32,605 bases of DNA from the NCBI GenBank assembly GCA_016931115.1, contig JAFGFM010000198.1, forward strand, positions 1 through 32,605, written 5' to 3'. Source of the stretch: Deltaproteobacteria bacterium (GTDB lineage: Bacteria; Desulfobacterota; DSM-4660; Desulfatiglandales; HGW-15). Numbering within the stretch: position 1 is the first letter of the stretch; the number at the start of each line of letters is the position of its first letter. The notes below the pieces were generated by a model. It saw only the letters and a program-made list of their open reading frames with translations. It made no database searches and was not told the DNA's origin. The position numbers and the translations under genes were made by a program. Positions 16,588-25,949 of the stretch are shown piece by piece.

Positions 16588-17325
16588 ATGATAACTGATT
16601 TCTGGGCAGCAGGTATTTTATTCAGCATTATTGTCTTTGCAGGTAAAGCGGGGCTGGTTGCAGGCTCGGCAAATATGAAAACACGATGGATTATCGGGCT
16701 CGCACTGTTATATGGGGTTTTATCCTTATTAATGGGCATTATACTCAAAATACTAAACCCTCTTGACTATTTTGATTTTTTTCAAAAATTTATGTCACAG
16801 GGGGTGATAGTCCATTTCCTATTCTCTATAGGTCTTATGGCATGGGGCCTTTATATTATGCAAAGGTCTTTCAGAGATCATGCAAAATCTTATTCAAGGG
16901 CAGGATACATCCTTATATTCCCATGCCCGATATGTTTGTCGGCCATGCTGCTCAGTTGTTCAGTATTCTCAGCCTTAACCGGTGTTGACCCGGTTAAGAC
17001 TGGCGTAATGATGGCTGCTGTTTTTTTTGTCATAATACTGCTTACTGCCATCTCATCGAGGTTTTTTGTTAGACAGCGGAATAAAAGCAAAAATGGAGAA
17101 CTCCTGCTTGGGTTCATCATGACCATGGCAGGATTGTATTTTATTATATCCATAATTGTAATTCCCGTATACAGCAAGGCAAAGGCCTTGCTTTCGGCAG
17201 GGGGCATGATGATGCGCGATGAAGATATTCATCCAGCTAAAATGGCGTTGCTTGCAGCAGTAGTGCTTTTTATTCTTCTACTCGGATTTGTCGTAAATCG
17301 ACGAAAAAATAACGAAATTAACTAA
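16588..17325 (+). CDS. DUF2162-type polytopic membrane protein
   Basis: This 245-residue inner-membrane protein has about six hydrophobic helices. A FPCPICLSAMLLSCS segment (near residue 110) places three cysteines at a helix start and could form a metal or redox site. It resembles the DUF2162 predicted transporters that occur with CobN-like, ExbB-like and DUF2149 genes in methanogens and several bacteria. I infer family membership from the pattern and the neighbourhood. It starts 9 bp after the receptor stop, with no strong ribosome site, so translational coupling is likely. It may carry the metal or tetrapyrrole handled by the CobN-like protein across the inner membrane. Its direction of transport is unknown. 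Confidence 0.75.
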   Translation: MITDFWAAGILFSIIVFAGKAGLVAGSANMKTRWIIGLALLYGVLSLLMGIILKILNPLDYFDFFQKFMSQGVIVHFLFSIGLMAWGLYIMQRSFRDHAKSYSRAGYILIFPCPICLSAMLLSCSVFSALTGVDPVKTGVMMAAVFFVIILLTAISSRFFVRQRNKSKNGELLLGFIMTMAGLYFIISIIVIPVYSKAKALLSAGGMMMRDEDIHPAKMALLAAVVLFILLLGFVVNRRKNNEIN

Positions 17326-17337
17326 AGAGGTATAAAA

Positions 17338-18054
17338 ATGAATATTCTGGACCTTATGCAAGGGACTCTTTACCTTATAATGAATGCACTGTTATACCCG
17401 GTTATGGCCGTGCTTATTTTTCTTGTCGTATGCACTCTTTTCAGCCTTGGAGGCTTTTTATCAGAATATATGACGAGGAGAAAAAATAAAGATGAAGATG
17501 AGTATGCCTGTATTGAATCGATTGCCGAAAAAATAGCAAGCGATACCATATCAGGCTCCATAACCGATGATATAAAAAAATATTCTTTAAAAAACAGACG
17601 TATCCAAAAATTTCTAAAAGAGCTGCTTGTACAGGCATCATCAGGGGTAAAGGGGCTTGGAATACGGATTGAAAAGCTTATTACTTCTCATGAAAACACG
17701 TCCAGAAAAACCCTGGATAAAACACGGCTTATGATAAGAGTCGGGCCTATGTTAGGGCTCATGGGAACCCTTATACCCATGGGACCAGCCCTGCTTTCAT
17801 TGTCAAAGGGTGATCTGACACAAATGGCCAATTGCCTAATAATAGCCTTTGGTACAACCGTTGCCGGTCTGGCTGTAAGTGTTATTGCCTATATTATATC
17901 CGTAATGAGAGAACGGTGGTACAGAGCGGACGCGGACGATATGGAATATCTTTCAGACCTGATAATGGAAAAATTGGAAGGGATGGGCGATGTTAGTGAT
18001 AATGATGACAAGAGGGTAATGGTTGTTCCCTTATCAATAGGGCATAAAAAATGA
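17338..18054 (+). CDS. MotA/TolQ/ExbB-family proton channel protein
   Basis: This 238-residue inner-membrane protein has a first helix near residues 16-38, a cytoplasmic region of about 90 residues, and two more helices around 129-185. The block RVGPMLGLMGTLIPMGPALLSL followed by FGTTVAGLAVSVIAY is the conserved ExbB/TolQ/MotA channel core. Such proteins convert proton flow into mechanical work through an ExbD/TolR-like partner. The partner here is most likely the next product (DUF2149), whose start overlaps this stop as ATGA. No TonB gene is in the window. The pair may energise the receptors or directly drive the exported CobN-like protein. Confidence 0.88.
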   Translation: MNILDLMQGTLYLIMNALLYPVMAVLIFLVVCTLFSLGGFLSEYMTRRKNKDEDEYACIESIAEKIASDTISGSITDDIKKYSLKNRRIQKFLKELLVQASSGVKGLGIRIEKLITSHENTSRKTLDKTRLMIRVGPMLGLMGTLIPMGPALLSLSKGDLTQMANCLIIAFGTTVAGLAVSVIAYIISVMRERWYRADADDMEYLSDLIMEKLEGMGDVSDNDDKRVMVVPLSIGHKK

Positions 18055-18410
18055 AAGATACCCCCAGAAAAAAGAGAAAGTACCGCAAAATGGAAAGTCA
18101 TGTTCATGATGACGACCCGATGAGCATAGTGGCAAACCTGTTTGATGTTGCAATGGTATTTGCGGTTGGTCTCATGGTCGCAGTGGTAAGCGCTTATCAT
18201 TTGCATGAGCTGTTCAGCGCTGATGAATTGACAATGATAAAAAACCCCAATGAGCCCGGAAAAATGGAGATCATCTCCAAAAAGGGCAAAGAGATAAAGG
18301 TTCAGAAAATGACAAAAGAGATGGCCCAGGGACAGGGAATGAGGCTGGGCACTGCCTACCGTCTGACAGACGGCAAAGTGGTTTATATCCCGGAAGAGGA
18401 GGATCAATAA
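18051..18410 (+). CDS. DUF2149-type single-helix protein, probable ExbD-like partner
   Basis: This 119-residue protein has a short basic N-terminus, then DDDPMSIVANLFDVAMVFAV leading into one membrane helix (about 25-45), and a periplasmic tail. This topology matches ExbD, TolR and MotB proteins, and the Asp in the helix-start region could take the proton-relay role. It fits DUF2149, which typically follows an ExbB-like gene and precedes a CobN-like gene. Its start overlaps the ExbB-like stop, and its stop is directly followed by the next ATG with no gap, so stoichiometric expression is expected. The tail lacks an obvious peptidoglycan-binding motif. Confidence 0.8.
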   Translation: MKDTPRKKRKYRKMESHVHDDDPMSIVANLFDVAMVFAVGLMVAVVSAYHLHELFSADELTMIKNPNEPGKMEIISKKGKEIKVQKMTKEMAQGQGMRLGTAYRLTDGKVVYIPEEEDQ

Positions 18411-21400
18411 ATGATTCGCAGTCTGATTATTATTTTTTTAGCGGCATGTATATTAACGATTTTTCCTACTGTGGGGAGCTCTGATCAGCCGTACCGGATA
18501 ACCTTTCTTATAACGGATGGCAACACCAAGATTCTTTCAGAGGGTATCTCCAGGTTTAACATGGCTTTTCCTCAATTAGCCTCAAAACTTAAGATAACTG
18601 TCATGATAGAGCAGGACCTCGAAGATGCACCTGTTGCAGATAGATTTGCTGACCAGGATGTTATCTTTTTGAACCACCTGGGCTACAAGGTAATGCTTGA
18701 TATGGAGAAGGCCCTGAAGGAGGCCAGGCAAAGGGGTGCAAAGGTTATTGGTGTTGGCGGTTATGAGATATTCAAACAAAAAGGATATTTCAATGTAGAT
18801 GAGGGTGAGTACCCTGAATTGTTTACCTACTGGGACTACAGCGGTGCTGAAAATATCAGGAGGCTGATTGTGTATATCCTGAACCACTTTGGAGGATTTG
18901 ATGATCTAAAGGTAGAAACTCCCGTTGTACAGCCCATGGACGGTATTTTTCATCCTGACGCACCCGATTCAAAGGTATTTGATTCATTCTCCGCCTATAA
19001 AAGCTGGTATGAATCTTCAGGTCATAAAAAAGATGCGCCCTGGGTGGGTGTCACATCCTATAATATATTAAAAACCGGCGATGCGAAAATACCGGAAAGC
19101 ATGATCAGAGGCCTTGAAAAAAAAGGTTTGAATGTGGTCTGTGCAATTGGATATCCGGCAGATATCCTGATAAAAAAGTACATGCTGGTGGATGGTTTGA
19201 ATCTGGATTTGATGATTTCATTGATGTTTTCACATCCAAATGAAGAGACGAATGAACTCTTTGCCCGCCTCAATGTGCCTGTAATTAGAGCAATTTCTCT
19301 TTACAATGAGATTGAGGAGTGGAAAAAAGATCCCCAAGGTGTTGATGCAGCTCAGCTTGCTTCACAGATATTCCTGCCTGAGATGAGCGGCCTTATTGAG
19401 CCTATTGTGGTTGGCGGCAAGCGTATTTATACTGATGAAAAAACCGGGATAAAGGTAACCGAGAGAATACCTGTTGAGGAGAGAATAGAGAAGCTTTCAT
19501 CAAGGGCTGTATCATGGCTGCGTTTAAAGGGGCTTCCAGTTAATGAAAAAAGGGTCGCTGTACTGTATTATAATCACCATACCGGAAAACAGAATATCGG
19601 GGCAAGTTATCTTGACCTGTTTGCAAGCCTCCAGTTACTTTTGGATTCTTTAAAAAAAGCCGGGTATGATCTTGGAGACGATGTGCCTCTGAATAAGGAG
19701 ATACTCCAGGAAGTGATAATTATGCAGGGCAGGAACATAAGCACAAAGGCCCCTGGCGAGCTTAAAAAGATGCTCGATACCGGAAAAATCGAGCTTCTGC
19801 CCATTGAACAATATAAAGAGTGGTACAGCAAACTCCCTGAAGAGTTTAGAAAAGGAGTTGAGGGAAAATGGGGGAATGTAGATAATTCCACACTCATGAC
19901 ATGGGAAGACAAGGAAAAAAATCAAAAATATATTGTAATACCCGGTCTAACATTCGGAAATCTCTTTGTAGGCCCGCAGCCCACAAGAGGCTGGCTTGAG
20001 GAGTCAGATCATTTGTATCATGACGTGACACTCCCACCCCATCACCAGTACCTTGCCTTTTACCTGTGGCTAAAACATGGTTTCAAAGTAGATGCGGTTG
20101 TACATTTTGGCAAACACGGCACCCTTGAATGGACACCGGGAAAACAGGTTGGGCTCACAGAAAACTGCGCCCCGGATGTGCTTATGCAGGATATCCCGGA
20201 TATTTATCCATACCTGATCGATGATGTGGGCGAAGGCCTTCAGGCCAAAAGAAGAGGATATGGCGTAATCATTGATCACATGATTCCTGCCATAAAGATA
20301 TCAGGTCTGTATGAAGAATATGCAAGGTTGAATGAACTGATACCGCTTTATGAACAGGCGAAGGAGCAGACCCCTGCTGTTGCAGAAAAGTATCAGGAAG
20401 AGATCCTTACAATGGCTGACGAACTGGGTATAGCAAAGGACATAGGCATTAAGCTGGAAAAAGATAAGTTTGATGCATTGCTTGACAAACTTCATGACTA
20501 TCTTGCTGAGATAAGGGCTGAAAGTATGCCATACGGGCTTCATGTCCTCGGGCTTTCGCTTGAAGGCGAAAGCCTGGTAAGCATGGTAAACGCCATGCTG
20601 GGGGTTGAATCGGATATCCCTTCACTGAAGGAGATAGTCGCAGGGATCATGGATATGGACTGGAAAAAAATGAAGAAGCGTCCCGGAAAATTTATTAAAG
20701 AGATGGAAAAGGTTGATACAGTATGTGATGTGCTGCTTACAAAGATAATCCTTGAAAATATCCCGCTTGAAAAGGCCATGAATACAAGCCTTGGAACCAT
20801 GTATTCTAAGGCCTCCACCGAAAATAAAGGTAACCTTAAGACATTGCTTTCACGCGGAATCGGTTATGCCAAAGACCTTGGTAAATGTGATGAGGAGATA
20901 AAAAGCATCCTGAACGGTCTCAACGCAGGATATATTCCTCCGGGACCGGGGAATGATCCCATACGTGATCCAGGGGTGCTTCCAAGCGGAAGGAATTTTT
21001 ACGGTTTCAATCCTGAGAAAGTCCCCACCAGGGCATCATGGGAGGTCGGTAAAAAACTTGCTGACGATCTGATTCAAGACTACCTGGATAAGAAAGGCCG
21101 GTACCCACATAAAACCGCACTGGTTTTATGGGCTACAGAGACCCTGAGACATCACGGGGTTATGGAGTCAAAGGCGCTTTATCTCATGGGGGCAAGACCC
21201 ATCTGGGATGGTCGGGGGTCAATAAAAGGGGTTGAACTCATACCAGAACAGGAACTTAAACGGCCTCGTATTGATATACTGGTTTCTGCATCCGGCCTGT
21301 ACAGGGATGTCTTTCCTTTACAGATAGGCCTTATTGATGATGCTGTCCAGCTTGTTATTAACGAAAAGCAGGGTAAATATGATAATTTTGTCCGGCTTCA

Positions 21401-22583
21401 TTCGCTTGAGTCAGAGGAGTTGTTCATCAAAAAAGGTTATTCAAAGGAAGATGCGGAACAGTTATCACGCTTTCGTATATTCGGCTCACCGAATCAGGGG
21501 TACGGCACAGGACTGGATCAGGCTATCCCTGCAAGCGGCACCTGGGAAAAGGAGGACAAGCTTGCTGACCTTTATATGAATCGTATGAACTATGCATATG
21601 GAAGGAATGCATGGGGCAAAAAGTCTGAGGATGCATTCAGGCAGGCATTAAGCGGAACAGACCTTGTGGTGCACAGCCGTTCCACCAATCTGTTTGGAGT
21701 CCTTGATAATGATGATTTTTATCAATACATGGGCGGTCTGGCAATGGCAGTGAGAAATGTCTCAGGCGAAACACCGGAGCTGTATGTCTCCGACGCAAAA
21801 AATCCCGCTGATCCCAAGATGGTAAATTTCGCAAAGTTCATGGGTCTTGAGACAAGGGCCCGTTATTTCAACCCCAAGTGGATTACCGGTATGAAAGAAA
21901 ACGGTTATTCAGGCGCAAGGGAGATGGCAAAGTTTGTGGAACACTTGTGGGGATGGCAGGTTACAACTCCCGATGAGGTTTCAAAGGAGATGTGGGAGCA
22001 GGCACAACAGATTTACGTAGAAGATAAATATGGAATGGAGCTTAAGGAGTTTTTTGAAAAGAACAGTCCACACGCCTTTCAGTCTATCACTGCAAGGTTA
22101 ATGGAGGTGGAAAGAAAGGGATACCAGAAGTTTGAAAAGGAGATGCTGCAAAAGGCTGCTGCCGAGTATATCAAATCGGTTGCAGACAAGGGCATGGCAT
22201 GCTGTGAACACACCTGCAATAATATAGCACTTAACCAGTTTGCGGCAAATATCATGTCGGTTCCGGGCATGGTCTCTCCATCCGAAATGATTAAATTTCA
22301 GCAGCAGGTAAAGCTTACTACTGGCCTGGACATTAAGAATCCTGAGTGGGTAGAAAAGGCAGAGAATGAGATAAAAAATGACGGAATGGCTCCGGGTGAA
22401 AAAGCTGATGATCCTGGAAAAAGTAAAACACAGGAGGTAAAGGGTTATGAGATGAAGGAGAAAAAAGAGGAAGAATCAACAGAGATATCCTCATCAGGTG
22501 CCTCACTGGCGGCAGTTCTTATTGTCCTGGCCATTGTAGCTATAATAGGACGAGGTATATGGAAAGGTATTAAAAAGGATTAA
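18411..22583 (+). CDS. Exported, membrane-anchored CobN-like chelatase (HmuS-type candidate)
   Basis: This 1390-residue member of the CobN/BchH large chelatase family has conserved HFGKHGTLEW (His565, His569 and Glu573), IFGSPNQGYGTGL and NYAYGRNAWG blocks. Unlike cobaltochelatase CobN, it begins with a signal peptide (about 1-23) and ends with a membrane helix (about 1366-1382) and a basic tail, so the catalytic part should lie in the periplasm. A Cys motif CCEHTC is at 1264-1269. No CobS or CobT ATPase genes are present. The neighbours (TBDR, DUF2162, ExbB-like, DUF2149) match the hmu operons of Bacteroidetes, where the CobN-like HmuS is proposed to remove iron from haem without oxygen. I infer a similar dechelatase. 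A cobalt or cobalamin role remains possible. Confidence 0.88.
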   Translation: MIRSLIIIFLAACILTIFPTVGSSDQPYRITFLITDGNTKILSEGISRFNMAFPQLASKLKITVMIEQDLEDAPVADRFADQDVIFLNHLGYKVMLDMEKALKEARQRGAKVIGVGGYEIFKQKGYFNVDEGEYPELFTYWDYSGAENIRRLIVYILNHFGGFDDLKVETPVVQPMDGIFHPDAPDSKVFDSFSAYKSWYESSGHKKDAPWVGVTSYNILKTGDAKIPESMIRGLEKKGLNVVCAIGYPADILIKKYMLVDGLNLDLMISLMFSHPNEETNELFARLNVPVIRAISLYNEIEEWKKDPQGVDAAQLASQIFLPEMSGLIEPIVVGGKRIYTDEKTGIKVTERIPVEERIEKLSSRAVSWLRLKGLPVNEKRVAVLYYNHHTGKQNIGASYLDLFASLQLLLDSLKKAGYDLGDDVPLNKEILQEVIIMQGRNISTKAPGELKKMLDTGKIELLPIEQYKEWYSKLPEEFRKGVEGKWGNVDNSTLMTWEDKEKNQKYIVIPGLTFGNLFVGPQPTRGWLEESDHLYHDVTLPPHHQYLAFYLWLKHGFKVDAVVHFGKHGTLEWTPGKQVGLTENCAPDVLMQDIPDIYPYLIDDVGEGLQAKRRGYGVIIDHMIPAIKISGLYEEYARLNELIPLYEQAKEQTPAVAEKYQEEILTMADELGIAKDIGIKLEKDKFDALLDKLHDYLAEIRAESMPYGLHVLGLSLEGESLVSMVNAMLGVESDIPSLKEIVAGIMDMDWKKMKKRPGKFIKEMEKVDTVCDVLLTKIILENIPLEKAMNTSLGTMYSKASTENKGNLKTLLSRGIGYAKDLGKCDEEIKSILNGLNAGYIPPGPGNDPIRDPGVLPSGRNFYGFNPEKVPTRASWEVGKKLADDLIQDYLDKKGRYPHKTALVLWATETLRHHGVMESKALYLMGARPIWDGRGSIKGVELIPEQELKRPRIDILVSASGLYRDVFPLQIGLIDDAVQLVINEKQGKYDNFVRLHSLESEELFIKKGYSKEDAEQLSRFRIFGSPNQGYGTGLDQAIPASGTWEKEDKLADLYMNRMNYAYGRNAWGKKSEDAFRQALSGTDLVVHSRSTNLFGVLDNDDFYQYMGGLAMAVRNVSGETPELYVSDAKNPADPKMVNFAKFMGLETRARYFNPKWITGMKENGYSGAREMAKFVEHLWGWQVTTPDEVSKEMWEQAQQIYVEDKYGMELKEFFEKNSPHAFQSITARLMEVERKGYQKFEKEMLQKAAAEYIKSVADKGMACCEHTCNNIALNQFAANIMSVPGMVSPSEMIKFQQQVKLTTGLDIKNPEWVEKAENEIKNDGMAPGEKADDPGKSKTQEVKGYEMKEKKEEESTEISSSGASLAAVLIVLAIVAIIGRGIWKGIKKD

Positions 22584-22611
22584 AATAAATATTAATTAAA
22601 GGAGAAAAATC

Positions 22612-22887
22612 ATGAAAAAAATCGAACTGGTAAAAAAGATGGCAAAGGATGCGGAGATCTCTGAGGCGGCTGCAGGCAGGGCGCTTAATTCATTTATCGA
22701 CGGGGTTATAACAACATTGAAGAAAAAGGACGGCAGTTTAACCCTTGTGGGTTTCGGCACCTTTAAGAAGGTGCACCGCAAGGCAAGAAAAGGGCGCAAT
22801 CCTCAGACAGGCGAATCTATAAAGATAAAGGGTAAAAACGTGGTGAAATTTTCCGCAGGCAAGATGTTTAAGGATTTTATTGCCTGA
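22612..22887 (+). CDS. HU-family DNA-binding protein
   Basis: This 91-residue HU/IHF protein is complete: an N-terminal helical dimerisation part (LVKKMAKDAEISEAAAGRAL), the GFGTFKKVHRKARKGRNPQTG beta-arm region, and the closing FSAGKMFKDFI helix. It bends and compacts DNA as a dimer. An AAAGGAGAAAAATC site precedes the ATG. It lies 28 bp after the CobN-like gene, an unusual place for HU. A second, frameshifted copy of almost the same sequence lies at 25950, so the two flank TBDR 3 and the second DUF4198 gene. Confidence 0.95.
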   Translation: MKKIELVKKMAKDAEISEAAAGRALNSFIDGVITTLKKKDGSLTLVGFGTFKKVHRKARKGRNPQTGESIKIKGKNVVKFSAGKMFKDFIA

Positions 22888-22978
22888 TGATTAACACATT
22901 TTGGTGAATTTAACTAAAGAACTGAACCCGGTCTTTTAAACAATACAGGCAGGGCAGAATTATCCAGGGGGAAATATC

Positions 22979-24994
22979 ATGACAAAGGGGAAACTCTTAT
23001 TATTAACTATTTTTATATTTTTTATTTCAGCCATTGTCCTCGCTAATGAAGATACTAATGACGAAGATCTATTTTATCTTGAGGAGATAGTGGTAACTGC
23101 CACTAAAACAGGGGATAAGATAAAAGACATACCTGCAAGCATAAGCGTAATAGAAGGTTCTGATATTATTGATTCGGGTAACCGCGTGATACAGGATGCA
23201 CTGCATCTTGTCCCTGGCATATCGGTTAATGATGTGTCAGGTAACGGCATACAGACAATGATGACAATGCGGGGCATGCCCAACAGTAATTCACAGTATA
23301 TTCTCGTATTGGTTGACGGTGTGCCTCAGAACACCCCCACGGATATAGTCAGATGGGGGAATATACCGATGGATAACGTGGAAAGGGTTGAGGTTATAAA
23401 AGGTCCGGCGGCCGCATTGTATGGAATGAACGCCATTGGAGGGGTTATCAATATCATAACAAAGAAACCGAATGCGTTAGGCGAAGGGAAAATATCCGCA
23501 GGTTTTGGGAGTTACGATGAAAATAAGCAGAAGGTCTCTTTTTCCGGGGTTGCCGCCAAGTTCGGATACTCAATGGGAGGAGCGAGACATCAGTCAGACG
23601 GATGGAGAGACGATAACAACAGTTATGAAAAATATAATCTCTATGGAAAGGTAACAAGGGATATCAATTCAAAACACTCTATTTCCCTGAATCTTGCCTT
23701 TTCAGAATGGGACAATGATTTTCCTGAAAGCATAAGATACAGCGACTATAACGCAGGAAATTTTGATTCAGGAATATACGGCCATGGAAAGGAAAAAAAC
23801 ACCCAGGCTGATAATGCCCTGATTTATGAATACAGGCTGAATGAACAGCAGAAGATAACTAACAGGCTTTACGGCCAGTGGGTAGATACCAAATGGAAAG
23901 ATATTGTTGATGTTGTAGATGAGGATGTGGAATCACTTCGGATCGGTAATGAACTTCAGTATGAGACATTGCATGATTTTATTGGGAGAAAAAACAGGAT
24001 CATAATGGGCTACCAATATGAACATCAGGATGCCGAGGCTGAAAGAAGATTTTCAAGTTATTTTCCTGTTCCTTCAAGGGTGGGGCAAAAATATGTCGCG
24101 AATGATTCTGTTAGAAAGGTTAACGGCCTCTATCTTCATGATATGTTTTATATTAATGACAGCCTTATCCTGTCGGCAGGGGCGCGATACGATTATACTG
24201 ATTTTGAATTTGATAACTACCTTGATCCGGAATTATCAGGCAGCGACAGCATGGATAAAATAAGCCCCAAAATGGGTTTGACCTATAACCTGAATGCGAA
24301 TTTATCATTGTTTACAAATATCGGCACAGGGTTTAAGACCCCCACCGGCGCTCAGGTTGCCAGATACATAGGACTTGAGCCTGAAAAGAATATCAGTTAT
24401 GAGACGGGATTAAAGGGGACCATCTCACAGATCCTATACTTTACTGCCAGCGTCTACCGGAATGACCTTAAAGATCAGATCTCATCTGTTGCAGACCCGA
24501 GAGAACCATCGGGTTACAGCCTTACAAATGCCGGGAAATCAAAGACCGAGGGATTTGAATTTGAGATAAATTTAATTAATCAGGAAAACTTTCAGGCCTT
24601 TGTTTCCTATAATTATAACAGGTCTGAGTTTATAGAGTTTTTCGATCAGGACCTGGAATTGGACTATGCAGGTAATGACTTTGCATGGCAGCCAAGACAC
24701 AAGATCACAGGAGGAATATCCTACAGGCATCCATCAGGGATTATTGCCTCCTTGACAACAAAATGGATTGACGAGCAATACCTGTCAAACGCTAATGAAT
24801 ATACTCAGGATTCCTATTCCATAACTGACCTGTCAATATCCTATACCAGGAATTCATGGGAGGTCTCAATGGATGTAAGGAATCTTTTTGATAAAAAATA
24901 TGCAACATACGGAGAGGACTGGGGCTGGGGTGATGTGTTCCTGACTGAGGGCGATCCTATTACCGTTTTTGGCGAATTGACCTATAATTTTTAA
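22979..24994 (+). CDS. TonB-dependent outer-membrane receptor 3
   Basis: This 671-residue TBDR has a signal peptide (about 1-22, ending VLA-N), TonB box EEIVVTATK, and a plug with YGMNAIGGVINIITKKP. The beta barrel finishes with ELTYNF. CAGGGGGAA precedes the ATG. Together with the DUF4198 gene directly after it, this repeats the DUF4198-receptor pairing seen at 13656-16578, but in the opposite order. The sequence is clearly diverged from receptors 1 and 2, so it probably takes up a different chelate. The 91 bp before it contain no clear promoter, so it may be read from the CobN-HU unit. Confidence 0.93.
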   Translation: MTKGKLLLLTIFIFFISAIVLANEDTNDEDLFYLEEIVVTATKTGDKIKDIPASISVIEGSDIIDSGNRVIQDALHLVPGISVNDVSGNGIQTMMTMRGMPNSNSQYILVLVDGVPQNTPTDIVRWGNIPMDNVERVEVIKGPAAALYGMNAIGGVINIITKKPNALGEGKISAGFGSYDENKQKVSFSGVAAKFGYSMGGARHQSDGWRDDNNSYEKYNLYGKVTRDINSKHSISLNLAFSEWDNDFPESIRYSDYNAGNFDSGIYGHGKEKNTQADNALIYEYRLNEQQKITNRLYGQWVDTKWKDIVDVVDEDVESLRIGNELQYETLHDFIGRKNRIIMGYQYEHQDAEAERRFSSYFPVPSRVGQKYVANDSVRKVNGLYLHDMFYINDSLILSAGARYDYTDFEFDNYLDPELSGSDSMDKISPKMGLTYNLNANLSLFTNIGTGFKTPTGAQVARYIGLEPEKNISYETGLKGTISQILYFTASVYRNDLKDQISSVADPREPSGYSLTNAGKSKTEGFEFEINLINQENFQAFVSYNYNRSEFIEFFDQDLELDYAGNDFAWQPRHKITGGISYRHPSGIIASLTTKWIDEQYLSNANEYTQDSYSITDLSISYTRNSWEVSMDVRNLFDKKYATYGEDWGWGDVFLTEGDPITVFGELTYNF

Positions 24995-25012
24995 GCAACA
25001 GGAAAGGTGAAG

Positions 25013-25912
25013 ATGATGATAATGAAGATAAGGTTTATATTTCTAACCATATTGTGTGTGGTTTCATTTTCTATCAATGCATGGGCTCATACATTCTGGA
25101 TAAACTGTTATGACTCGCAATCACATGAGCCGGGTCATGTCATGGTGTCACTTGGTTATGGCCACAGCGTCCCAATGGATGACCTGCTTGACAGCGACGG
25201 CGCTGAAATGAAACTTACATCCTATGAACTGGTTGACCCGGCCATGAAGAAAAGTTCGCTCCCTATGCCTGTTTTTGATGGTAATCAAGGTATGAAGAAC
25301 GCATCAGGCATTATAGTAAAGAGAGGGGATCTGGGTATTTCAAAGCTCACCTTTTCAGAAGATGCTGAAGAGGGCACCTATCAGATCGGCGCAACCTCTA
25401 AACCTGATTATTATACCCTGGTTGTTAATGACAAAGGGAGGCGGAAATGGATATTAAAACCCATGGACGAAATCAAAGATGCAAAGGAGATCATACAGAG
25501 CACAAAATACCAGGCCATGGCCAAGGGCTTTTTTACCAAAGGGAAATGGACAGATCCAAAACCCCTTGGGCATGAGCTGGAGATTATTCCCATGACCGAT
25601 CTGGCATCAGTAAGGGCCGGTGATCTTGTGGAATTTAAGATCCTTCTTATGAATGAGCCCTTTTCATCCACCCCTTCTCAGATCGAACGTATTACCGCCG
25701 TTAGCAATACCTTTGGGGGGCCGGATAATTTTTATATTGCCGCTGATATTGCTAGGGGCAAGGCGCGCTTACGTTTTTCTACACCCGGTCAATGGATTGT
25801 CAGCGTATATCATGTCAAGGAGGTCAGCAAAGACGAACGGTTAAAAAACCTGGAGAAAAAGTGTATACAGGCGCATTATGTGGCTTCAATAAGCTTTAAT
25901 GTAAGGCCTTAA
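25013..25912 (+). CDS. Exported DUF4198-type protein 2
   Basis: This 299-residue protein starts at ATG 25013, five bases after GGAAAGG; the in-frame GTG at 25007 overlaps that site and is less likely. The signal peptide ends at AWA-H (about 25), and the mature protein begins HTFWINCYDSQSHEPGH. That beginning, the early GYGHSVP block, and the later LGHELEIIPMTD and FSTPGQWIVSVYH blocks match the DUF4198 protein at 13656. Histidines at the mature N-terminus could bind metal. It lies 18 bp after receptor 3 and is probably its periplasmic partner. The exact role is unknown. Confidence 0.85.
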   Translation: MMIMKIRFIFLTILCVVSFSINAWAHTFWINCYDSQSHEPGHVMVSLGYGHSVPMDDLLDSDGAEMKLTSYELVDPAMKKSSLPMPVFDGNQGMKNASGIIVKRGDLGISKLTFSEDAEEGTYQIGATSKPDYYTLVVNDKGRRKWILKPMDEIKDAKEIIQSTKYQAMAKGFFTKGKWTDPKPLGHELEIIPMTDLASVRAGDLVEFKILLMNEPFSSTPSQIERITAVSNTFGGPDNFYIAADIARGKARLRFSTPGQWIVSVYHVKEVSKDERLKNLEKKCIQAHYVASISFNVRP

Positions 25913-25949
25913 AAATTATAGTATCCGGAAAATTATCTTGAAGGTGATC

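Noticed and set aside
18411-22583. Ordinary cobaltochelatase for cobalamin synthesis
   Set aside because: It has a signal peptide, a C-terminal membrane anchor and no cob genes nearby. I kept it only as an alternative.
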